A stretch of 10,059 nt of DNA from Flavobacteriaceae bacterium UBA4022 (GTDB lineage: Bacteria; Bacteroidota; Bacteroidia; Flavobacteriales; Flavobacteriaceae): NCBI GenBank assembly GCA_002384055.1, contig DGAU01000030.1, positions 903 through 10,961 of the forward strand, given 5' to 3'. A program made the position numbers and the translations under genes. Positions 1-5,757 of the stretch are shown here, one piece after another. The notes beneath the pieces are model-generated. The model searched no databases. It was not told the DNA's origin and worked only from the letters and a program-made list of their open reading frames with translations. The first letter of the stretch is position 1. Each line of letters opens with the position of its first letter.

Positions 1-99
1 CCCATAGACAGCAACCTTTATGTTTTGGGAATTATAGGACTTGCTCTAGGCGCCTACGTCGTTTTAAAGAAAAAACCGCTTAGCGGTAAGCCTGAGTAA
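1..99 (+). CDS. C-terminal end of a PID-tail membrane-anchored or sorted protein (5' partial)
   Basis: Only the last 32 codons are in the window, read in frame from base 1 to a TAA at 97-99. The tail starts PIDSNLYVLG, continues as a hydrophobic helix of about 16 residues (LYVLGIIGLALGAYVV), and ends with a basic cluster (LKKKPLSGKPE). A Pro-Ile-Asp motif, one transmembrane helix and a short lysine-rich end is a recurrent C-terminal architecture in Bacteroidota (the PID-CTERM type of tail, as I recall it), thought to act as a sorting or anchoring signal. The protein body lies outside the window, so its function cannot be stated. The last 20 bases overlap the convergent ribE gene. The short length makes chance an alternative, but frame, composition and motif order all agree. 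Confidence 0.65.
   Translation, partial: PIDSNLYVLGIIGLALGAYVVLKKKPLSGKPE
66..87 (-). terminator. intrinsic terminator of ribE, stop codon in the loop
   Basis: On the - strand ACCGC (87-83) and GCGGT (79-75) form a 5-bp stem around the trinucleotide TAA (82-80), which is the ribE stop codon. The stem is followed directly by a run of T (75-70) and then CTTT. The stem is short but GC-rich, and the T-tract is good. It lies wholly inside the coding sequence of the convergent + strand gene. Confidence 0.6.
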
Positions 100-670
100 G
101 CCGGGCAACATATTTCCCAATCACATCAAATTCTAAATTAACACTTTTACCCGCAAACAGCTGGTTGAAGTTCGTGTGGGCATGTGTGTAAGGAATGATC
201 GCGACACTAAACGTGCCATCACCACTATCTACAACAGTAAGACTCACGCCATTAACGGTAACCGAGCCTTTCTCGACGGTAATATTTCCTTGTGTTGTAT
301 CATAAGTAAACTGGTAGCGCCAACTTCCTTCTTCTTCCGATGCGGACACACAAGAGCCTACTTGGTCCACATGGCCTTGCACCAAATGCCCATCCAGACG
401 CGCCCCCAGGGTCATTGCGCGCTCAAGATTAACGAGCGCGCCAACCCCCCAATCGCCTAACGTCGATTTTTGGAGCGTTTCGTTGATCGCCGTCACCGTG
501 TAGCAATCACCGTCGATAGCCACTATCGTAAGACACACTCCGTCATGAGCCAAGCTTTGATCAATCTGTAGCTCGTGCGTGAAACTGCAGCGCAGCATGA
601 TATGAATGTTGCTCGCTTCGCGCTCGATCGCAACTATTTCTCCAATAGATTCTATTATCCCTGTGAACAT
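80..670 (-). CDS. ribE: riboflavin synthase, alpha chain
   Basis: This enzyme disproportionates two 6,7-dimethyl-8-ribityllumazine molecules into riboflavin and a pyrimidine that is recycled, the last step of vitamin B2 synthesis in the cytoplasm. The 196-aa length fits the family. Two lumazine-binding repeats are visible. The first runs from the diagnostic MFTGIIE start and contains GVCLTI (44-49). The second begins around residue 98 and contains GVSLTV (141-146). The conserved GHLVQGHVD block (94-102) links them. In the first repeat the residues before the GVCLT box are His-Asp (AHDGVCLTI), where Asn is more common in the Asp position. The ATG at 670 begins exactly at the conserved MFTG. 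The gene is divergent from pdxA and is followed by its own hairpin terminator. It is single in this window; other rib genes must lie elsewhere. Confidence 0.97.
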   Translation of the reverse strand: MFTGIIESIGEIVAIEREASNIHIMLRCSFTHELQIDQSLAHDGVCLTIVAIDGDCYTVTAINETLQKSTLGDWGVGALVNLERAMTLGARLDGHLVQGHVDQVGSCVSASEEEGSWRYQFTYDTTQGNITVEKGSVTVNGVSLTVVDSGDGTFSVAIIPYTHAHTNFNQLFAGKSVNLEFDVIGKYVARLTQAYR

Positions 671-691
671 GTATACAATTATTTACCTTTG
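662..691 (+). promoter_or_regulatory. predicted pdxA promoter (Bacteroidota type)
   Basis: TACCTTTG at 684-691 matches the Bacteroidota -7 consensus TAnnTTTG in every fixed position. TGTG at 662-665 is one mismatch from the TTTG -33 element, with an 18-base spacer. A start of transcription a few bases past 691 would leave a leader of about 20 bases before the pdxA ATG at 717. The -33 part lies inside the ribE start region. Confidence 0.55.
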
Positions 692-699
692 CAAAAATA
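692..699 (-). promoter_or_regulatory. predicted ribE promoter -7 box
   Basis: Read on the - strand, 699-692 is TATTTTTG, a full match to TAnnTTTG. Transcription would begin near 687, giving a leader of about 17 bases before the ribE ATG at 670. No convincing -33 TTTG is visible at the expected distance, which would fall inside pdxA codons. The box abuts the pdxA -7 box on the other strand. Confidence 0.45.
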
Positions 700-716
700 A
701 CAAGGCCAGTCGTCAT

Positions 717-1781
717 ATGGGTAAAAATGAAACAATTATTCTTGGAATCTCCATTGGAGACCTCAACGGCATTGGTCCAGAAGTTGTTTTAAAGGCTTTT
801 GAAGATCCGCGTATGCTGGATTTTTGCACCCCAGTGATTTTTGCCTCAGACAAATTAATCAATTGGTACGTGAAGCATTTCCAAACCACGACACCAATGA
901 GCAGTATTGATCACTTGGATGCAATACTGCCGAACAAAATAAACGTGCTTAACTGCTGGAAAGAACCATTTGAGGTCCGGTTTGGCACAGCAGACAAAAA
1001 CGCAGGCCGCTTGGCTATAACCTCATTAAAAGAGGCTACAAAGGCGCTAAAAAACAACCAAATTAACGTTTTGGTAACTGCGCCCATCGATAAAAAAAAC
1101 AGCCAATCCGAGGTGTTTAATTTCCCAGGACACACCGATTTTTTGGCCCAAGAACTGGGCGGAAAAAGCCTGATGTTCATGATTTCAGAGTTTTTGAGGG
1201 TCGGTCTTTTGACAGATCACGTTCCTGTAAAAGACGCCCCAAATCAAATCACACCTGAGCTTATTGAGTCCAAGCTGCGGCTCATGGAGACGTCATTGAT
1301 TCAGGATTTTGGCATTATAAAACCTAAGATAGCCGTCTTGGGCATTAACCCTCATTCTGGCGACCAAGGCATTATTGGCAACGAAGACCAGGTCGTAGTT
1401 GGCCCAACCCTAGAGCGCTTGCGCGAAAAGGGCCTATGGGCTTTTGGCCCCTACGCGGCAGATGGGTTTTTTGGTTCCGGTCAATACAAAGACTTTGATG
1501 CGGTACTTGCGGCCTATCACGACCAAGGATTAATCCCATTTAAAACAATCTCTTTTGGCACAGGAGTCAACTTTACCGCAGGCCTAAGCCACGTGCGGAC
1601 TTCGCCTGACCACGGCACGGCATTTGCTATTGCCGGGCAAAACACCGCGGACCCAACCTCGTTTAAGGAGGCGGTCTTTGCTGCGATCGGCATTTATAAA
1701 AAACGGGCCTCATATGTGCTGCACACCAAAAACCCACTAAAGGTCTCGAAACAAAAATCTTCATCTAAAAAGAATTTCTAA
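717..1781 (+). CDS. pdxA: 4-hydroxythreonine-4-phosphate dehydrogenase
   Basis: PdxA oxidises 4-phosphooxy-L-threonine with NAD(P)+; the decarboxylated product is combined with deoxyxylulose phosphate by PdxJ to form pyridoxine phosphate. With the start at 717 the protein is 354 aa (MGKNETIILGISIGDLNGIG). The frame is open back to 606, but those 37 extra codons overlap the ribE start and the predicted promoter, and they lack family similarity. The three metal-binding histidines expected for the family are present: FPGHTD (H139), LTDHVP (H168) and AAYHDQG (H268). The NPHSGDQG block (211-218) and VRTSPDHGTAF (293-303) are also typical. The last 15 or so residues are lysine- and serine-rich (KVSKQKSSSKKNF) and probably a disordered tail. 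The gene is probably transcribed alone from its own promoter. Confidence 0.96.
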   Translation: MGKNETIILGISIGDLNGIGPEVVLKAFEDPRMLDFCTPVIFASDKLINWYVKHFQTTTPMSSIDHLDAILPNKINVLNCWKEPFEVRFGTADKNAGRLAITSLKEATKALKNNQINVLVTAPIDKKNSQSEVFNFPGHTDFLAQELGGKSLMFMISEFLRVGLLTDHVPVKDAPNQITPELIESKLRLMETSLIQDFGIIKPKIAVLGINPHSGDQGIIGNEDQVVVGPTLERLREKGLWAFGPYAADGFFGSGQYKDFDAVLAAYHDQGLIPFKTISFGTGVNFTAGLSHVRTSPDHGTAFAIAGQNTADPTSFKEAVFAAIGIYKKRASYVLHTKNPLKVSKQKSSSKKNF

Positions 1782-1792
1782 TTCGAGAGACC
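1742..1792 (+). repeat. imperfect inverted repeat spanning the pdxA stop codon
   Basis: GGTCTCGAA (1742-1750) can pair with TTCGAGAGACC (1782-1792): six pairs, a two-base bulge, then three pairs, closing a 31-base A/T-rich loop that contains the TAA. No T-tract follows, so this is not a standard terminator. It could be a 3'-end processing or stability structure, or chance. Confidence 0.35.
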
Positions 1793-1808
1793 AAATAAAA
1801 TTATTTAT

Positions 1809-1816
1809 TATCTTTG
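1809..1816 (+). promoter_or_regulatory. predicted promoter of the DUF177-rpmF operon
   Basis: TATCTTTG matches TAnnTTTG fully. It lies in the 79-base gap between pdxA and the DUF177 gene, about 45 bases before the ATG. No clear TTTG -33 element lies 17-19 bases upstream, so support rests on the -7 box and position. The predicted transcript would begin at a small hairpin (CGCC 1821-1824 with GGCG 1834-1837). Confidence 0.5.
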
Positions 1817-1860
1817 CAACCGCCTTTTTTAGGGGCGAACGTCAAAATAGAGTAGTGAAA

Positions 1861-2397
1861 ATGAAGGATCTGAAAGACTTTACCATTCCATTTGCGGGAT
1901 TGAAGTTGGGAACACACCACTACGATTTTGATGTAGATCAAAAGTTCTTTGCACATTTTGAGTACTCTGATTTCCATCAGTCGGCAGTTCATGTAGACGC
2001 TGTTTTAGAAAAAAAAGCAACACTCTTGGAGTTTACCTTGACATTCGACGGAACAGTAAACGTTTCATGTGACCGAACCAACGAGCCATTTGATTTACCC
2101 ATCCATGGGCAATATCATTTTGTGGTCAAGTTTGGCGAGGCCTATGACGATCAGCAAGACGATCTTTTGGTTTTGCCTCACGGCAGTTACCAAGTAAACA
2201 TACAGCAGTTTGTTTACGAAACGATTGTTTTCGCGGTTCCGGCAAAAAGAATTCATCCGGGCATTATCGACGGGACACTAGAAAGCGAGGTACTCAACAA
2301 ATTAGAAGAACTTAGTCTCACGACGGAACAAGAATCTGAACAATCAGAAGTGGATCCGAGATGGGACAATTTAAAAAAACTATTAACGGACAAATAA
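1861..2397 (+). CDS. DUF177 (YceD-family) protein, ribosome-linked
   Basis: A 178-aa cytoplasmic protein of the DUF177/YceD family. The gene family sits directly before rpmF in most bacteria and has been linked to 23S rRNA accumulation in Escherichia coli and plant plastids; the biochemical mechanism is not settled. Supporting features are the MKDLKDFTIPFAGLK start, the central VNVSCDRTNEPFDLPI block (around residues 67-81), an acidic linker (TEQESEQSEVD) and the closing DPRWDNLKKLL motif common in Bacteroidota members. It keeps one cysteine (C70) in the block where other bacterial members have a Cys pair. A GTG at 1855 could add two residues; the ATG at 1861 fits the family start better. It ends nine bases before rpmF, so the two are cotranscribed. 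Identification is firm; function is only partly known for the family. Confidence 0.9.
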   Translation: MKDLKDFTIPFAGLKLGTHHYDFDVDQKFFAHFEYSDFHQSAVHVDAVLEKKATLLEFTLTFDGTVNVSCDRTNEPFDLPIHGQYHFVVKFGEAYDDQQDDLLVLPHGSYQVNIQQFVYETIVFAVPAKRIHPGIIDGTLESEVLNKLEELSLTTEQESEQSEVDPRWDNLKKLLTDK

Positions 2398-2406
2398 TAT
2401 AGAGCC

Positions 2407-2604
2407 ATGGCACATCCTAAAAGAAAAATCTCAAAAACCAGAAGAGATAAGCGACGTACGCACTACAAGGCTACGATCCCTCAAATTGCAACTGACCCAA
2501 CAACTGGCGAAGCACACCTTTATCACAGAGCGCACTGGCACGAAGGAAAACTTTACTACAAAGGGCAAATCGTTATTGATGCGGTAGAAAAAGCAGTGGC
2601 TTAA
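2407..2604 (+). CDS. rpmF: 50S ribosomal protein L32, cysteine-free form
   Basis: L32 is a small, basic protein of the large ribosomal subunit. The 65 residues begin MAHPKRKISKTRRDKRRTHY, the standard L32 N-terminus. They continue with an AHLYHRAHWHEGKLYYKG segment at the place where zinc-binding L32 proteins have paired CxxC motifs. No cysteine is present, so this form does not bind zinc through a ribbon; I recall the cysteine-free form as usual in Bacteroidota. Zinc-free L32 remains functional in other lineages and spares zinc. It is the second gene of the DUF177-rpmF unit and is followed by a clear terminator. The start is fixed by the conserved MAHPK. Confidence 0.97.
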   Translation: MAHPKRKISKTRRDKRRTHYKATIPQIATDPTTGEAHLYHRAHWHEGKLYYKGQIVIDAVEKAVA

Positions 2605-2631
2605 ATAATTCGGGGCGAAACACCTAAAGAA

Positions 2632-2670
2632 ACTCTCACTAACGATTGCGGAAGTGAGGGTTTTTTGTTT
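2632..2670 (+). terminator. intrinsic terminator of the DUF177-rpmF operon
   Basis: ACTCTCACT (2632-2640) pairs with AGTGAGGGT (2653-2661) as nine pairs including one T-G wobble, around a 12-base loop. Six T (2661-2666) and GTTTG follow. Position, 28 bases past the rpmF stop, suits the end of the operon and separates it from fabH. Confidence 0.85.
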
Positions 2671-2785
2671 GCCTAAAAACTGATAATAACAAGGGTTTTA
2701 AGGCTGTTTTTGGCCGAAATTTAGTAATTTTCACCCCTAAATCGTGAATTTTGGCTGTTTTTGAGCATTTAGAATTTTGAAAATT
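2671..2785 (+). promoter_or_regulatory. fabH upstream region with short direct repeats
   Basis: This A/T-rich gap must hold the fabH-accBC promoter, since a terminator precedes it. No perfect TAnnTTTG is present. GAATTTTG, one mismatch away, occurs at 2746-2753 and 2772-2779; TTTG at 2750-2753 lies 18 bases before the second copy, the right spacing for -33 and -7 elements, but transcription would then begin almost at the ATG. The 11-mer GGCTGTTTTTG occurs at 2702-2712 and 2753-2763 and could be an operator or an alternative promoter element. Confidence 0.3.
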
Positions 2786-3784
2786 ATGACAAAAATTACA
2801 GCTGCTATTACTGCTGTTGGAGGATACGTCCCAGACTACGTTTTGACCAATGATATTTTGTCAACTATGGTCGACACCAACAATGAGTGGATTGTCGCCC
2901 GCACAGGCATCAAAGAGCGCCGTATTCTCAAAGAACCAGGCCAAGGCACCTCTTATTTGGCAATAAAAGCCGCCGAAGATCTTATCAAGAAAGCCAACAT
3001 TGACCCCAAAGATATTGACCTCCTTGTGATGGCAACCGCCACGCCAGATATGATGGTGGCCGCGACAGGTGTATTTGTGGCTACAGCGATTGGCGCAACT
3101 AACGCATTTTCTTATGACTTATCTGCGGCATGTTCAAGTTTTCTTTACGGAATGTCCACCGCCGCGCGCTACATTGAATCTGGGCGCTACAAAAAAGTTT
3201 TGCTTATTGGCGCAGACAAAATGTCTTCGATTGTAGACTACACCGACCGTACCACTTGCATCATTTTTGGGGATGGCGCAGGCGCAGTTTTGTTTGAGCC
3301 CAACCAAGAAGGGCTTGGCCTTATTGATGAATATTTGCGCTCGGACGGCACGGGTCGGGACCATCTCAAAATGGAGGCAGGAGGCTCTTTGCTGCCCCCT
3401 TCAGAAGCTACCGTCAAGAATAAACAACATTTTCTGTTTCAAGATGGCAAATCAGTCTTTAAATTTGCAGTAACCAATATGGCGGATGCTTGCGGCAAAA
3501 TTATGGAACGCAATAACCTAACGAGCGACCAAGTCAAATGGTTGGTGCCACATCAAGCCAACAAGCGCATTATTGACGCGGCCTCAGGACGCATGGATGT
3601 GCCGGACGAAAAGGTAATGATGAATATTCATCATTACGGCAACACAACCTCGGCAACATTGCCGCTGTGCTTGATGGATTATGAATCGGAGCTCAGAAAA
3701 GGAGACGCGCTTGTTTTTGCTGCTTTTGGCGGCGGATTTACATGGGGGTCCATTTATTTGAAATGGGCATATAACGGAAATTAA
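2786..3784 (+). CDS. fabH: 3-oxoacyl-ACP synthase III
   Basis: FabH starts fatty acid synthesis by condensing an acyl-CoA primer with malonyl-ACP. The 332-aa length is normal. The catalytic triad is visible: Cys116 in DLSAACSSF, His256 in VPHQANKRI and Asn286 in YGNTTSA. The NNEWIVARTGIKERR block (32-46) and the C-terminal FGGGFTWGS loop are also typical. Primer choice (straight or branched) cannot be read with certainty; many Bacteroidota make branched iso-fatty acids, so a branched-chain acyl-CoA primer is possible. A TTG at 2777 would add three residues; the ATG at 2786 matches the usual MTKITAAITAVGGYVPDY start. Only 22 bases separate it from accB, so fabH-accB-accC read as one operon supplying both the condensing enzyme and half of the malonyl-CoA machinery. 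Confidence 0.97.
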   Translation: MTKITAAITAVGGYVPDYVLTNDILSTMVDTNNEWIVARTGIKERRILKEPGQGTSYLAIKAAEDLIKKANIDPKDIDLLVMATATPDMMVAATGVFVATAIGATNAFSYDLSAACSSFLYGMSTAARYIESGRYKKVLLIGADKMSSIVDYTDRTTCIIFGDGAGAVLFEPNQEGLGLIDEYLRSDGTGRDHLKMEAGGSLLPPSEATVKNKQHFLFQDGKSVFKFAVTNMADACGKIMERNNLTSDQVKWLVPHQANKRIIDAASGRMDVPDEKVMMNIHHYGNTTSATLPLCLMDYESELRKGDALVFAAFGGGFTWGSIYLKWAYNGN

Positions 3785-3806
3785 TAGAGAACTTAAATTA
3801 TTTTAT

Positions 3807-4280
3807 ATGGATATTAAAGACATTCAAAATTTAATCAAATTCGTTGCGAAATCAGGCGCGACTGAAGTAAAACTAGAGATGGAAGACATCAAAATCACCA
3901 TCAAAACAGGTGTTGATGGCGATAAATCAGAAACTGCATTTGTGCAGCCCTTGAACGCGACTGCTGCTCCAGAAACCGTTGTTATGGCACCTGCAGCACC
4001 TGCAGCCGTTTCACAAATAGCCGCCGAGCCAGAAAACAATTACATCACGGTAAAATCTCCAATTATTGGGACCTTTTATCGCAAACCGTCTCCAGACAAG
4101 GCCAACTTCATAGAAGTAGGGAGCGCAATCAAAGAAGGGGATGTGCTTTGTGTCATTGAAGCGATGAAACTTTTTAATGAAATCGAAAGTGAGCTCTCGG
4201 GCACAGTTGTTAAAATTTTGATTGACGATTCTTCGCCAGTTGAGTTTGACCAACCCCTATTTTTGATAGACCCGGCGTAA
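3807..4280 (+). CDS. accB: biotin carboxyl carrier protein of acetyl-CoA carboxylase
   Basis: AccB carries the biotin that is carboxylated by AccC and then donates the carboxyl group to acetyl-CoA through the AccA-AccD transferase. The 157 residues show the three expected parts. An N-terminal helix region (MDIKDIQNLIKFVAKSGATE) comes first, then an Ala/Pro-rich flexible linker (about 50-76, with APAAPAAVSQIAAEPE). The biotinyl domain (about 78-156) follows, with the VIEAMKLFNEIESE motif; Lys121 is the biotinylation site. Phe replaces the Met that follows the KL in many proteobacterial proteins (AMKLMNEI), a change I recall from other Bacteroidota. The gene ends 18 bases before accC. accA and accD are not in the window, so they must be encoded elsewhere. 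Confidence 0.97.
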   Translation: MDIKDIQNLIKFVAKSGATEVKLEMEDIKITIKTGVDGDKSETAFVQPLNATAAPETVVMAPAAPAAVSQIAAEPENNYITVKSPIIGTFYRKPSPDKANFIEVGSAIKEGDVLCVIEAMKLFNEIESELSGTVVKILIDDSSPVEFDQPLFLIDPA

Positions 4281-4298
4281 CGACCTAAAACAAAACAG

Positions 4299-5681
4299 AT
4301 GTCTTCAAAAAAAGCACCTGCTGCTAAGCAGCCGACCATGTTCAAGAAAATTCTTGTGGCGAATCGCGGGGAAATCGCCCTGCGCGTGATCCGGACATGT
4401 CGTGAAATGGGAATCAAAACTGTAGCGGTCTATTCGACTGCTGACGCCGAAAGCTTGCACGTGAAATTTGCGGACGAGGCGGTTTGTATTGGACCACCAG
4501 CCAGTAGCGAGAGCTATTTAAAAATTGCCAACATTATTGCGGCTGCAGAAATTACCAATGCGGACGCAATTCACCCGGGGTACGGATTCTTATCAGAAAA
4601 CGCGAAATTTTCTAAGATTTGTGAAGAGCACGGCATCAAATTTATTGGGGCGAGTGCCGAAATGATTGACCGAATGGGCAATAAGGCTTCAGCCAAAGAA
4701 ACCATGAGAGAGGCAGGCGTGCCTTGTGTTCCCGGGAGTGAAGGAGTCATTAAGGATTTTGAACAGTGCAAAAAAGTGGCGCTCGAAACAGGCTACCCCG
4801 TAATGCTTAAGGCGAGTGCGGGCGGCGGCGGTAAAGGGATGCGCGCGGTATGGAGCCCAGACAATCTTCAAGAAGCCTGGGAATCGGCCAGACAAGAAAG
4901 CAAAGCCGCGTTTGGCAACGATGAGATGTACATGGAAAAACTCATCGAAGAGCCCCGTCATATCGAAATACAGATTATAGGAGACAGCACTGGCCGGGCA
5001 TGCCATTTGAGTGAGCGCGACTGTTCCATCCAACGACGTCACCAAAAGCTCACAGAAGAAACCCCAAGTCCTTTCATGACGGACGCGCTCAGAGAAGCGA
5101 TGGGCCAAGCTGCTATTAAAGCGGCGGAATACATTAATTACGAAGGGGCAGGGACCGTTGAATTTTTGGTCGACAAACACCGCAACTTCTATTTTATGGA
5201 GATGAATACCCGAATTCAAGTGGAGCACCCCATTACAGAACAAGTCGTGGATCATGACTTGATTCGCGAACAAATCATGGTTGCCGCAGGGATTCTCATT
5301 TCAGGCAAAAACTACCTGCCTCAACTGCACTCTATAGAGTGCCGGATCAACGCAGAGGACCCATATAACGGCTTTCGCCCATCACCAGGCAGAATAACCA
5401 CCTTGCACGCCCCAGGAGGGCACGGGGTGAGGTTAGACACACATGTTTACGCCGGGTATGCTATTGTTCCAAACTACGATTCAATGATCGCTAAGCTCAT
5501 TACAACAGCGCAAACCAGAGAAGAGGCGATCAGTAAAATGAAGCGGGCTTTAGACGAATTTGTGATTGAAGGAATCAAGACAACAATACCGTTTCACCGT
5601 CAATTGATGGACCATCCAGATTATGTTGCCGGAAATTATACTACAGCATTCATGAACGACTGGAAAATGGATGACCGTTAA
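4299..5681 (+). CDS. accC: biotin carboxylase subunit of acetyl-CoA carboxylase
   Basis: AccC uses ATP and bicarbonate to carboxylate biotin on AccB. The protein is 460 aa from the ATG at 4299, or 447 aa from the ATG at 4338. The second start (MFKKILVANRGEIALRV) matches the family's usual N-terminus and length. The first adds a 13-residue Lys/Ala-rich leader, and has the A-rich upstream sequence typical of this genome (AAAACAAAACAG). The ATP-grasp core is intact, numbered from 4299: Lys129, Lys171, the glycine loop AGGGGKG (174-180), His221, Glu288, and Glu301/Asn303/Arg305 in FMEMNTRIQVEHP. The C-terminal biotin carboxylase domain includes AEDPYNGFRPSPGRI. It is the last gene of the fabH-accB-accC operon and is followed by a strong hairpin. 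Confidence 0.97.
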   Translation: MSSKKAPAAKQPTMFKKILVANRGEIALRVIRTCREMGIKTVAVYSTADAESLHVKFADEAVCIGPPASSESYLKIANIIAAAEITNADAIHPGYGFLSENAKFSKICEEHGIKFIGASAEMIDRMGNKASAKETMREAGVPCVPGSEGVIKDFEQCKKVALETGYPVMLKASAGGGGKGMRAVWSPDNLQEAWESARQESKAAFGNDEMYMEKLIEEPRHIEIQIIGDSTGRACHLSERDCSIQRRHQKLTEETPSPFMTDALREAMGQAAIKAAEYINYEGAGTVEFLVDKHRNFYFMEMNTRIQVEHPITEQVVDHDLIREQIMVAAGILISGKNYLPQLHSIECRINAEDPYNGFRPSPGRITTLHAPGGHGVRLDTHVYAGYAIVPNYDSMIAKLITTAQTREEAISKMKRALDEFVIEGIKTTIPFHRQLMDHPDYVAGNYTTAFMNDWKMDDR

Positions 5682-5717
5682 GAGGTTTTATGGGATTGTT
5701 AAATAACACCAACCTCT
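5681..5717 (+). promoter_or_regulatory. candidate antiterminator fold competing with the accC terminator
   Basis: AGAGGTT (5681-5687), beginning at the last base of the accC stop codon, is perfectly complementary to AACCTCT (5711-5717), which is the left arm of the terminator hairpin. Inside it TGTT (5697-5700) can pair with AACA (5705-5708). If this fold forms first, the terminator cannot. The pairing is seen in the sequence; a regulatory role is inference, as no ligand-binding domain or leader peptide is recognised. Confidence 0.35.
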
Positions 5718-5747
5718 TCTGGGCATAAAGTCTAGAGGAGGTTTTTT
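5711..5747 (+). terminator. hairpin with T-tract between accC and the FAD oxidase
   Basis: AACCTCTTCT (5711-5720) pairs with AGAGGAGGTT (5734-5743): ten pairs with one T-G wobble and a 13-base loop, followed by six T (5742-5747). It meets the criteria for an intrinsic terminator of the fabH-accBC operon. It ends only 10 bases before the next start codon, and the right arm contains a purine-rich GAGGAGG, so it may also control entry into the downstream gene. Confidence 0.75.
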
Positions 5748-5757
5748 GATTACAAAT

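Noticed and set aside
606..716. 37-codon upstream extension of pdxA
   Set aside because: It overlaps the ribE start and both predicted -7 boxes, lacks family similarity, and the conserved PdxA N-terminus begins just after the ATG at 717.
1801..1992. 63-codon - strand open frame across the DUF177 promoter and start
   Set aside because: It overlaps the 5' end of a conserved gene, shows no recognisable motif and no initiation region, and looks like a chance frame.
2605..2785. possible small RNA or tRNA between rpmF and fabH
   Set aside because: Apart from the rpmF terminator and short direct repeats, no cloverleaf or known RNA motif could be found by eye.
4689..5273. 194-codon open frame on the - strand inside accC
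   Set aside because: It lies wholly opposite an intact, highly conserved accC. The composition (many Phe, His and Arg) is what the complement of accC codons gives, and no domain is recognisable.
5734..5748. GAGGAGG as a Shine-Dalgarno for a TTG start at 5746
   Set aside because: Bacteroidota make little use of Shine-Dalgarno sequences, the purines are the right arm of the terminator stem, and the family N-terminus (SYWE) fits the ATG at 5758.
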